This document shows positions 8,517 through 15,800 of a stretch of 23,839 bases of DNA, in pieces. The stretch spans positions 1 to 23,839 of the forward strand of contig JAGAHV010000328.1 of assembly GCA_017626895.1 (NCBI GenBank), given 5' to 3'. The translations under genes were made by a program, and so were the position numbers. This DNA comes from Ventricola sp017626895 (GTDB lineage Bacteria; Bacillota; Clostridia; Christensenellales; Aristaeellaceae). The stretch's first letter is position 1, and each line of letters starts with the position of its first letter. The notes beneath the pieces were generated by a model. It was given only the letters and a program-made list of their open reading frames with translations. It made no database searches and was not told the origin of the DNA.

Positions 8517-9551
8517 TCAATCCTCACGGAACTGAGACAGGAAACGTACATCCCCCTCATAGAGAAGACGCATGTCCGTAATCCCGTAATGCAGCATGGC
8601 AATCCGTTCAATACCGATTCCGAACGCAAAGCCGCCATAGACAGAGCTGTCGATTCCGCACATCTCAAGCACTTTGGGATTGACCATTCCTGCACCGAGC
8701 ACCTCAATCCAGCCGGTTCCCTTACACACACGGCATCCCTTTCCATGGCAGGCCATGCAGGTCAGATCCACCTCCGCAGAGGGTTCGGTAAAGGGGAAGA
8801 AAGAGGGACGGAAACGCGTCGTGACATCCTTGCCGAACAGAGACTGGGCAAAAATATCCAGTGTTCCCTTAAGGTCTGCCATCGTCACGTCCTTGTCGAT
8901 CACCAGACCTTCCAGCTGATGGAATACCGGTGAATGCGTGGCATCCACCTCATCTGCCCGATAGACACGGCCGGGACAGATGATCCGGATCGGCGGCTTC
9001 CGCTCCAGCATCGTATGTGCCTGCACACCGCTTGTCTGCGTGCGCAGAACAATATTGTCCTCAATATAGAAGGTATCCTGTGCATCTCTGGCAGGATGAT
9101 TCTTCGGGATATTCAGCAGTTCAAAGTTAAACAGGTCCAGTTCGACTTCCGGTCCTTCCACCACATCGAATCCCATGCTGGTAAAGATGGAAATCATTTT
9201 GTCCTCAATGAGCGACAGCGGGTGCTTGGTGCCGTAATGCGTGTGCTCCCTGGGCTCCGTGATGTCAATAATCTCACGTTCAAGCGCCCGTTCCTGTTCC
9301 TTGCGGCGAAGACTGGCCTCAAGCTCATCCATCTGCTCCGTCAGTTTCTGACGGACCGCGTTGATCATCTGACCTGCCTTTGGCCGCTCCTCCGGGGGCA
9401 GCTTCGCCATCGAACGGAGCAGCTGCGTCAGCTGGCCTTTTTTCCCCAGCATCCGAAGACGGATATCTTCCAGCCCGGATTTATCGGCGATCTTTTCCAG
9501 TTCCCCTGCCGCTTCCTGCTGAATGCGCCGGAGTTCTTCCTGCATCTCCAT
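8517..9551 (-). CDS. pheS: Phenylalanyl-tRNA synthetase alpha subunit
   Basis: This 344-residue catalytic subunit forms phenylalanyl-adenylate and aminoacylates tRNA-Phe with PheT. Residues about 1-95 are helical and charged, the expected N-terminal coiled coil. The class II core carries motif 2 (GRVYRADEVDATHSPVFH, 194-211) and motif 3 (GFAFGIGIERIAML, 307-320). A C-x2-C-x4-C-x2-C cluster at 265-276 is common in this family and may bind metal. Start ATG at 9551 has AGGAGG 8 bases upstream, directly preceded by a perfect hairpin. Expression is expected to rise when tRNA-Phe is uncharged, through the T-box leader. Confidence 0.97.
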   Translation of the reverse strand: MEMQEELRRIQQEAAGELEKIADKSGLEDIRLRMLGKKGQLTQLLRSMAKLPPEERPKAGQMINAVRQKLTEQMDELEASLRRKEQERALEREIIDITEPREHTHYGTKHPLSLIEDKMISIFTSMGFDVVEGPEVELDLFNFELLNIPKNHPARDAQDTFYIEDNIVLRTQTSGVQAHTMLERKPPIRIICPGRVYRADEVDATHSPVFHQLEGLVIDKDVTMADLKGTLDIFAQSLFGKDVTTRFRPSFFPFTEPSAEVDLTCMACHGKGCRVCKGTGWIEVLGAGMVNPKVLEMCGIDSSVYGGFAFGIGIERIAMLHYGITDMRLLYEGDVRFLSQFRED

Positions 9552-9566
9552 ATGTTTTTCCTCCTC

Positions 9567-9587
9567 TTCAGGCTTTTTCAGCCTGAA
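9567..9587 (-). other. Hairpin abutting the pheS ribosome binding site
   Basis: TTCAGGCT and AGCCTGAA form a perfect 8-bp stem with a 5-base GAAAA loop, ending next to AGGAGG of pheS. It lies downstream of the T-box terminator and has no T-tract. It could stabilise the processed mRNA 5' end or keep the ribosome site open; that is inference. Confidence 0.5.
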
Positions 9588-9619
9588 CTATTTTTCATCT
9601 GCTTCGGTGGATATCCGCC

Positions 9620-9855
9620 CAAAAAAAGAAAAGCACGTCCCCTCAAGGGACGAGCCTGGCCCGTGTTACCACCCAATTTCACCACAGAAACATTCTGTGA
9701 TCTCAATGGCTGTAACGGGCTCCCCGTCTTCCCCTACTGTTTTTCAGGGAAAAAGCTCCTGAGTGAATTTCCCGGAATACACATAATGAACTTTCAGCCG
9801 CGTTTCATTTTCTCTTTCTGGTATTCAGCCCGGGCATGTTCTCATTCATCGCCTG
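9620..9855 (-). promoter_or_regulatory. T-box leader, probably tRNA-Phe responsive
   Basis: On the reverse strand, about 235 bases between the promoter and pheS show T-box architecture. There is a GATGAATGAGAACA segment in the Stem I base, a GGCTGAAAG-type distal motif, and GAAA-TTC-ACTCAGGAG. TTC (9767-9765) sits where the specifier codon is expected, reading Phe. A CACAGAA/TTCTGTG hairpin (9699-9683) lies before the T-box sequence GGGTGGTAACACGGGC. GCCCGT (9720-9715) can pair with ACGGGC (9664-9659) as the antiterminator helix, leaving UGGU (9671-9668) free to pair with the ACCA end of uncharged tRNA-Phe. Gene context (pheST) agrees. The Stem I fold was judged by eye. Confidence 0.92.
9621..9652 (-). 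terminator. T-box intrinsic terminator
   Basis: CGTCCC and GGGACG pair around a 5-base loop (9652-9636), extendable past one mismatch, followed on the reverse strand by TGCTTTTCTTTTTTT. It lies immediately after the antiterminator, the usual T-box geometry. It would stop transcription before pheS when tRNA-Phe is charged. Confidence 0.92.
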
Positions 9856-9861
9856 CCGCGT

Positions 9862-9890
9862 ATTATATCTGATTTTCCTTTGTCTGACAA
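9862..9890 (-). promoter_or_regulatory. SigA-type promoter of the pheST T-box transcript
   Basis: Reverse strand: -35 TTGTCA (9890-9885), 17-base spacer, -10 TATAAT (9867-9862). Transcription should begin near 9855, just before the T-box Stem I. A T-tract lies upstream of the -35 box. Confidence 0.88.
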
Positions 9891-9907
9891 CCCTAAAAAA
9901 CCGGCCC

Positions 9908-9942
9908 AAAAACAAAAGCACTTATGCTGTACATAAGTGCTT
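9908..9942 (-). terminator. Terminator of the tRNA-Trp gene
   Basis: AAGCACTTATG and CATAAGTGCTT form a perfect 11-bp stem with a 5-base loop, followed by TTGTTTTT. It begins 3 bases past the tRNA CCA end. It separates the tRNA transcript from the T-box transcript. Confidence 0.92.
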
Positions 9943-9945
9943 TCA

Positions 9946-10019
9946 TGGCAGGGGCAGAAGGATTCGAACCCTCAACAAAGGTTTTGGAGACCCACGTGTT
10001 ACCATTACACCATGCCCCT
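9946..10019 (-). tRNA. trnW: tRNA-Trp (anticodon CCA)
   Basis: The 74 bases fold as a cloverleaf: acceptor AGGGGCA/TGCCCCT, D-arm GTGT/ACAC, anticodon loop CTCCAAA with anticodon CCA, T-loop TTCGAAT on a GAGGG/CCTTC stem, discriminator G and encoded CCA. A G discriminator is expected for bacterial tRNA-Trp. The outermost anticodon-stem pair appears to be a U-U mismatch. The gene has its own promoter and terminator. Confidence 0.97.
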
Positions 10020-10032
10020 ACGCAACGTACGT

Positions 10033-10061
10033 ATTATATCGCACATTTCTCTGTCTGTCAA
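10033..10061 (-). promoter_or_regulatory. Perfect consensus SigA-type promoter of tRNA-Trp
   Basis: Reverse strand: -35 TTGACA (10061-10056), 17-base spacer, -10 TATAAT (10038-10033), both exact consensus. The tRNA 5' end is 13 bases after the -10, leaving a leader of about 6 bases for RNase P. An A7 tract upstream resembles an UP element. A GTCAA/TTGAC inverted repeat overlaps the -35 box. Confidence 0.93.
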
Positions 10062-10104
10062 CCTTTTTTTGACGGCCGCGCTGCCTGTAAAACATCGTAA
10101 TAAC

Positions 10105-10143
10105 GGAATTTTTAGATTAAGCTGAAAAGTTTTTAAAAATTCC
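10105..10143 (-). other. AT-rich inverted repeat after the dCMP deaminase gene
   Basis: GGAATTTTT and AAAAATTCC (9 bp) flank a 21-base loop between the deaminase stop and the tRNA promoter. No T-tract follows on the reverse strand, so termination is uncertain. It is the only candidate end for the upstream operon. Confidence 0.35.
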
Positions 10144-10172
10144 CGGTTTCTTTCCTGACAAAGTGAGCCTGA

Positions 10173-10607
10173 TTACGGAAGGACTACCTCCGCAATTGTC
10201 CCGGTTGACGGCTGATTTTTCAGTACCCTTCCGATCCGTGCGTTCCGAATGATCCGCTGACACATCAGGCAGCACTCCGTATCAATCGGCTTTCCGTCCT
10301 GCCAGCCGAATACATACAGGTCTGCCCCGATCATATCCGAACGGTTGCCGTTAATAATCGCGTTCTGTTCGGCATGAACGGCTTTGCAGAGCTCATATCG
10401 CTCCCCATGCGGCACGCCGAGACGCTGCCGTTCGCAGATTCCAAGATCACAGCAATTGGCCTCCCCGCGGCAGGCTCCGTTGTAACCGGTCGAAACAATC
10501 ACATCATCTTTCACGATGACCGCGCCATACTGTCTGCGCAGACAGGTTGAACGTTTTGCCACCTCTGCCGCAATATTCATATAATAATGGCTCTTCTCAG
10601 GACGCAT
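10173..10607 (-). CDS. Deoxycytidylate deaminase family protein (ComEB-like)
   Basis: This 144-residue zinc enzyme of the cytidine/dCMP deaminase family would probably convert dCMP to dUMP for thymidylate synthesis. The HAEQNAI motif supplies the zinc His and catalytic Glu, and ECCLMC supplies the two zinc Cys, with Cys where Pro is common before CxxC. A further Cys-rich insert (ANCCDLGICERQ, about 51-62) is typical of dCMP deaminases that bind a second metal. I chose ATG at 10607 because AAAGGGG lies 6 bases upstream; an in-frame TTG at 10625 has no better site. It follows the SseB-family gene by about 80 bases containing an inverted repeat. ComEB in Bacillus sits in a competence operon, but no competence genes are visible here. 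Confidence 0.88.
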   Translation of the reverse strand: MRPEKSHYYMNIAAEVAKRSTCLRRQYGAVIVKDDVIVSTGYNGACRGEANCCDLGICERQRLGVPHGERYELCKAVHAEQNAIINGNRSDMIGADLYVFGWQDGKPIDTECCLMCQRIIRNARIGRVLKNQPSTGTIAEVVLP

Positions 10608-10622
10608 TGTTTTCCCCTTTCT

Positions 10623-10659
10623 CAAAGCTCAATGTGGGTCATTGGCCCGGTCAGCTTTG
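10623..10659 (-). other. Nested inverted repeats upstream of the dCMP deaminase gene
   Basis: CAAAGCT/AGCTTTG (7 bp, arms 10659-10653 and 10629-10623) encloses a smaller CAATG/CATTG hairpin (10644-10630). It lies just before the deaminase ribosome site and could structure the intercistronic RNA. There is no T-tract. Function unknown. Confidence 0.35.
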
Positions 10660-10687
10660 TTTTACGCAAAAGCCTATCTGAAACGGT

Positions 10688-11443
10688 TCATTCCTTTCTC
10701 TCGTAACACGGCGATGCACCCAGCTGCCTTATTTCATTTCGAAGCTCCGAATAAGAGAGAATCATCAGGGGAACCTGCGGGCCCAGCAGCCGGTACAGGT
10801 CTTGAAACAGTGCTGTCAGAGCCTCTGCCACCTGATCTTTTTTCGCATCCGCGTCGACCAACAGACAAAGTGACTTTTCCTCGCCCGTCTGATACACCAG
10901 TGCATAGACGCGCCGGACCGCCCGATGAATCGGGAAAAGGACTTTCGCCTTATTCACCGCCTCCCCGTATTCACCAATCTCGGTATCCAGGGTGGCATCT
11001 CTGTCGGTGCTTTTTTCAGATGCACGGCTGCCGGCAATCTGTTCCATCCGGTCTGCGCGAAGCATCACGGGACTGTCCGAATACGGATCCAGAATCACGT
11101 TATGGCGCTCAGACTGGCCGAGGACAAATTTCTCCAGTTCAAGATAGCCCATCCGCTTCCAGGTATGTTTCTGATAGAAAGCCGAATCAATCACTGTATC
11201 CGATGAAAAAACGGCAATACAGCGGCTTCCGTCCGACAGATTCACATAGACCGGAAGATCGACGGCGGCTTTTCCGATGCTGACCCTCTCAATGGGCACA
11301 TACAGGTACTCCCGTTCCAAAGCACGCAGCAGTTCTGCCGCACCTGCCTCCTGTGCAGCAAATGCACGAAGGGTTTCCTTCACATTTCTGTTTTCCATCT
11401 GCAATTCCGGCCTTTCCGCAAATCTGTTTTCCTCAGCCATCAC
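10688..11443 (-). CDS. SseB-family protein
   Basis: This protein of about 251 residues resembles SseB (enhanced serine sensitivity). An N-terminal SseB-like part (about 35-120) has a LYVPIE strand, LPVYVNLSDGSRCIAVFSS and a long helix. A C-terminal part (about 165-240) has PIHRAVRRVYALVYQ and SLCLLVDADA strands. SseB domains occur widely, often near secretion or toxin loci, but their biochemical role is poorly defined, and I infer none. There is no signal peptide, so it is cytosolic. It starts at GTG 11443 (or the next codon, ATG 11440) and overlaps the TGA of the upstream exported-protein gene, with no clear ribosome site, so translation is probably coupled. That coupling suggests a shared job with the exported protein. 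Confidence 0.7.
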   Translation of the reverse strand: MMAEENRFAERPELQMENRNVKETLRAFAAQEAGAAELLRALEREYLYVPIERVSIGKAAVDLPVYVNLSDGSRCIAVFSSDTVIDSAFYQKHTWKRMGYLELEKFVLGQSERHNVILDPYSDSPVMLRADRMEQIAGSRASEKSTDRDATLDTEIGEYGEAVNKAKVLFPIHRAVRRVYALVYQTGEEKSLCLLVDADAKKDQVAEALTALFQDLYRLLGPQVPLMILSYSELRNEIRQLGASPCYERKE

Positions 11444-12354
11444 ATGCTGAAGGTGACTGTTTCCCGTTTCAGTGTCCGGACTTTCTGTCCGTCCCGCTCC
11501 ATATATTCAATGGCCATCCGGAGCTGATTCATTCCGGGGCGCCCGATCAGTTCCATCAGGCCGCCGGGAATCACCACGGATGAAAACGCGCTGGATATTC
11601 CTTTGCATTTCCCGGCGTAATACGTCTCAAACGCTTTCCCGTTCAGCCAGATCCGTTCAATCCGGACAAGAAGATCCCGGTCATTTTTCCCCTCGGTAAA
11701 CAGAATCAGCCGCAGGTCGTTTCCATTGCCCCGTTCGGCATTGACCACCTGCATCCGGACAAAGGAATTATCCAGGAGCAGAATATCGCTTTCCCGCTTT
11801 TCCCTCTGCCATTTCCGTGCACCGCTTTCGCCTTTTGGCAAAAACCGGACCTCATCGTGAAACAGATCACCCTCATACAGTTTTTCCGGCAGATAGACCC
11901 ACAGATCCACCACAACCTCCGTGAGTTCCCAGTTTTTCATATATTGGGCGGTCGATTCCACCACGATCTGTGAGGTTCTCGTCTCTCCCGGCTCAATCCG
12001 GTCCGCAAAAAACGGTTCTGCCATCACGCCGTCCATGAGCAGGTAATCGACGGAGATCATGAGCGGTTCATCCATCTGATTCGTAAAGGAAAACAGCAGG
12101 ACATTTCCGTAAACCTCATCCATGGACAGTCCCTGAAAGCCAATGGAAAAGGCCTTATAATCGTGTACCAGCACCGCTTCCCCGGCGGACTCAGTTTCCG
12201 GTTCCGCCGGGGAAGCGGTGCCGGCCGTGTCCGCGGTATTTTCGGATCGTTCCGGCTTTTCCGTAACCGGCGTCTCCGCACAGCCCCGCGGATAAAAAGC
12301 CGGAAGGCCCGCAAGAAGGACAATCAACGCAAGAAAACCCAAAAACCGTTTCAT
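11440..12354 (-). CDS. Exported protein of unknown function
   Basis: I do not recognise this 304-residue protein. It starts MKRFLGFLALIVLLAGLPAF, a clear signal sequence. The Cys in PRGCAE has Arg at -2, so it is a poor lipobox and ordinary Sec cleavage is equally possible. A T/E/A-rich linker (about 28-62) precedes a beta-rich body. Around residue 90, LFSFTNQMDEPLMISVDYLLMDGV resembles immunoglobulin-like extracellular domains that recur as small-protein families in Firmicutes, and a second similar pattern (LRLILFTEGKNDRDLLVRI) follows near 210, hinting at two related beta domains. ATG at 12354 has AGGGAG 5 bases upstream; an earlier ATG at 12369 has none. A promoter-like sequence lies about 45 bases upstream. 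The stop overlaps the SseB-family start. Confidence 0.8.
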   Translation of the reverse strand: MKRFLGFLALIVLLAGLPAFYPRGCAETPVTEKPERSENTADTAGTASPAEPETESAGEAVLVHDYKAFSIGFQGLSMDEVYGNVLLFSFTNQMDEPLMISVDYLLMDGVMAEPFFADRIEPGETRTSQIVVESTAQYMKNWELTEVVVDLWVYLPEKLYEGDLFHDEVRFLPKGESGARKWQREKRESDILLLDNSFVRMQVVNAERGNGNDLRLILFTEGKNDRDLLVRIERIWLNGKAFETYYAGKCKGISSAFSSVVIPGGLMELIGRPGMNQLRMAIEYMERDGQKVRTLKRETVTFSM

Positions 12355-12399
12355 GCTTTCTCCCTGCATTCTTTCGTTCCGTGATGATTTTCAGCAGCA

Positions 12400-12428
12400 A
12401 TCTTAACACAGTTATCCGTGAAAATCAA
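12400..12428 (-). promoter_or_regulatory. Candidate promoter of the exported protein / SseB / deaminase cluster
   Basis: Reverse strand: TTGATT (12428-12423), 17-base spacer, TAAGAT (12405-12400), each 4 of 6 to consensus. It sits just after the preceding terminator and gives a leader of about 40 bases. Position supports it more than sequence does. Confidence 0.5.
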
Positions 12429-12443
12429 GGCAACAACGCAAAA

Positions 12444-12467
12444 GAACGGCCCGGTGACGGGCCGTTC
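12444..12467 (-). terminator. Terminator of the uppS-polC-tautomerase cluster
   Basis: GAACGGCCCG and CGGGCCGTTC form a perfect 10-bp GC-rich stem with a 4-base loop, followed by TTTTGCGTTGTT on the reverse strand. It lies 28 bases after the tautomerase stop. Confidence 0.88.
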
Positions 12468-12494
12468 AAAAGGAATCGATCCTATCGGTTGTTC

Positions 12495-12836
12495 TCAAAA
12501 ATTCCGGCCGTTCCAGCCCCATTCGCGAACAAACTCATACTTCACATAAATCCTGTTCCCGGGAATGCCCAGCATGTCGGAATACAGGGCGCAGATTTTT
12601 GCCGTCAGCTGTTCGCAGGCCGCCGAATCGGCCGATCCAAAGAGCGAAACGGAGACAAAGGCCGCCGGCAACTGTGAATCTCCGGCCATCCCCAGATCAT
12701 AGTTATCCTCAAAGCCGGTCATCAGCCACTTCTCGTCTTTTCCCAGCACTGCAATGTCTTTTCCCAACTGCACCCGGATCGCTTCCCGGGTTTCATCCGG
12801 TACCCTGGTCGATATTTTCGAGTTGATAAAAGGCAT
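12495..12836 (-). CDS. MIF-like tautomerase (phenylpyruvate tautomerase family)
   Basis: This 113-residue protein begins MPFINSK; after Met removal the exposed N-terminal Pro is the catalytic base of the tautomerase superfamily. A Lys at position 33, the segment TGFEDNYDL (40-48) and the C-terminal IYVKYE...WGWNG (about 96-110) match the macrophage-migration-inhibitory-factor-like branch, whose members are trimers that tautomerise phenylpyruvate-type keto-enols. The start is secure: GGAGG lies 8 bases upstream, and longer in-frame starts would hide the Pro. It follows polC by 60 bases and ends the cluster before the terminator. The physiological substrate in bacteria is unclear. Confidence 0.88.
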   Translation of the reverse strand: MPFINSKISTRVPDETREAIRVQLGKDIAVLGKDEKWLMTGFEDNYDLGMAGDSQLPAAFVSVSLFGSADSAACEQLTAKICALYSDMLGIPGNRIYVKYEFVREWGWNGRNF

Positions 12837-12896
12837 CTCACTCACCTCCATTCTGATTTTGCGCAAGGACAGTCCTGCACTCGGTCCGCTCCCTTG

Positions 12897-15800
12897 TCAC
12901 AGGGAGAAAAGATCCAGCTGATTGGTATCCGGCAGACCGGAAAAACAGCCTGCATCTTTCATCATATCGCAGATGGTCTGCGAAACCTTGGTCCTCTTGG
13001 TAAAGTCCTCCACCGAGATGAAGGGGGATTCATTTCTTGCCTCCACGATGCTCTGGGCGGCACTTTCGCCCATGCCCGGCATCGCGTTGAAGGGCATCAG
13101 GATTTCCGTATCGGAAAGGAGCTGGAAGCGGGTGGCATCTGATTTTTCGATGTCAACAGGAACCAGACGAATGCCCCGGCAGAGCATCTCAATCACCAGC
13201 TCCATAATCACCATCAGTTCCTTATCCTTTGCCGACGTCTCCTTGCTGTTTTCCTCCATCTCGTGATACTTGGCCCGGATCGATTCAAGGGAGCCGCCGA
13301 GGATCACCGCATCAAAGCAGTCCGCTCTGACCGTATAGTACGCGCAGTAATAGGCCGCAGGTCTGTACACCTTATACCAGGCAATGCGCAGCGCCATCGT
13401 GACGTAGGCCACCGCGTGTCCTTTCGGGAACATGTACTTGATTTTCTTGCATGACCCGATAAACCATTCCGGCACATTATGCTCAATCATCGCCTGTTCC
13501 ATTTCAGGCTTGAGTCCTTTTCCTTTTCGAACCGATTCCATCGTATCAAAGGACATCTTCGGTTCAACGCCGTAATCCATCAGGGCGTTCATGATGTCAT
13601 CACGACAGCAGATACAGGAGGAAAGGGGCGCAAGTCCTTCCTTGATAATGTCCTGCGCGTTTCCGATCCAGACATCCGTACCATGGGAGAGGCCGGAAAT
13701 TCGAATCAGTTCCTCCATGGAACTCGGACGCGTCTCCTCCAGCATCTGCCGGACAAAGCGCGTTCCAAACTCCGGAACACCGTACGTTCCGGTATTGGAA
13801 CCGATCTGTTCCGGCGTCACGCCCAGTGCCTCCGTTCCGGAAAAGAGGGAGATCACCCCCGGATCGGTCAGCGGCACGGTTTTGGCATCGATGCCGGTCA
13901 GATCCTCCAGCATGCGGATCATGGTCGGGTCATCATGTCCCAGAACATCCAGCTTCACCAGTACATCATGCATGGAGCCGAAGTCGTAATGCGTGGTAAT
14001 GGTCGGCGAATTGAGATCATTTGCCGGATGCTGGATGGCCACGAACTGACAGATCTCATACTCCTTCGGCAAAACCACCATGCCGGCCGGATGCTGGCCG
14101 GTGGTCCGCTTGACGCCGACGCACCCGGAGGCCAGACGGTTCATTTCCGCGTCCGGCAGCGTTTTCTCACGGTCCTCGCAGTACCGCTTGACATAGCCGT
14201 AAGCCGTTTTCTCCGCCAGCGTGCCGATGGTTCCTGCCCGGTAGCAGTACCCTTTTCCGAACAGTTCCTCAATGTACGCATGGGCCTTCGGCTGATACAC
14301 ACCAGAGAAATTCAGATCAATATCCGGAACCTTGTCCCCCTTGAAGCCCAGGAAGACCTCGAAAGGAATGTCAAATCCCTCCCGTACATACGGCGTTCCG
14401 CATTCCGGACAATCCATGGGCGGAAGGTCCACACCGACCTTGTATTTGGACTTGTCGATATCAAAATCCGTGTGCTTGCAGTTGGGACACCGGTAATGCG
14501 GCGGCAGGGCATTTACCTCCGAAATGCCGACCAGATGGGCCACATAGGAAGAACCGACGCTGCCGCGTGAGCCAACCAGGTAACCGTCGGAGTTGGATTT
14601 TTTCACCAGTTTCTCCGCGATATTGTACAGTGTGCCATAGCCGTATCCCAGAATCGACTTGAGTTCCTTCTCCTTTCTTGCCACCACAATCTCCGGCGGG
14701 TTCTCTCCGTACAGTTCCAGAATTTTCGATTCACACAGATTCCGGATATTATCCGCCGCGTCCGGCCAGAAGGGCTGAAACGTATCCTTTCCCTCCGGAT
14801 GCTTGGGATAAAGGGAAATATCGCCTACCCGGGCAGCAATTTTCGCCGGATTCTCAATGACCACCTCATGCGCCTTTTCCGGCCCGAGGTAAGCAAACTC
14901 ATCCAGCATTTCCTGTGTTGTCTTGAAATAAAGGGGCGCCTGCTGATCCGCATCCTTGAATCCCTGCATATTCTGGATAATGGTTCTGAACACCGCGTCC
15001 TTCGGATCCAGGAAATGCACGTCGCCCGTGGCGCATACCGGAATGCCCAGCTCCTCGCCCAGCTTCACAATACGCCGGTTATACTCCCGGAGCTGTTCCT
15101 CATCCCTGGCGGTTCCCTCACGGATCATGAAGGCATTGTTGCCGATGGGCTGGATTTCCAGATAGTCATAGAACCTGGCGATGTGGCGGAGTTCCTTATC
15201 ATCCACCTCATCCACCACCGCCCTGAATACCTCACCCGCCTCACAGGCCGAGCCGACGATCAGGCCCTTGCGGTATTTCTGCAGAATATGCCGCGGGGTA
15301 TGCGGTCTTCTGCTGAAATAATGCAGATGTCCCTCCGTGACGATCCGGTTCAGGTTCGTAATGCCGTCCTGTTCCGCTGCAAGGAGCGTGATGTGGAAGG
15401 ATTCCCCGATGGCACCTGCATCAATGGCCTTGTTGATCTCATCCAGATGCAGAATATCCTTTTCCGCACAGTCACTCAGCATCCGGTTCAGGCACAGGGC
15501 GGTCGCGTGCGCATCATGCACGGCCCGGTGCGCATTTTTCAGCGACACGCCAAGATGCTTGCACACCGCCCCCAGTTTATGGCTACGCATATCCGGATAC
15601 AGACGTCTGGCAAATTCCAGGGTATCTATGACCGGCATGGAAATCTCGATGCCCAGCCGCTTGCATTCCGCTGTCAGCATTCCGTAGTCAAACTTGGCGT
15701 TGTGCGCGGCAAAGGGCGCATCGCCGATAAACTCCAGCAGACGCGGGATCTCCTTTTCGGCAGTCTCCGCATCTCTGACCATGTTGTCCGTAATCCCGGT

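Noticed and set aside
8740..8770. Cys-rich CxxCxxxxCxxC in PheS as an unusual zinc insertion
   Set aside because: This cysteine cluster is common in bacterial PheS of this type, so it is not a special finding.
8934..9872. A 312-codon plus-strand open frame over pheS and the T-box
   Set aside because: Antisense to a confirmed synthetase gene and to a clear T-box leader.
13479..14570. A 363-codon plus-strand open frame opposite polC
   Set aside because: Shadow of the polC coding strand; no motif, and gene orientation in the window is uniformly minus.
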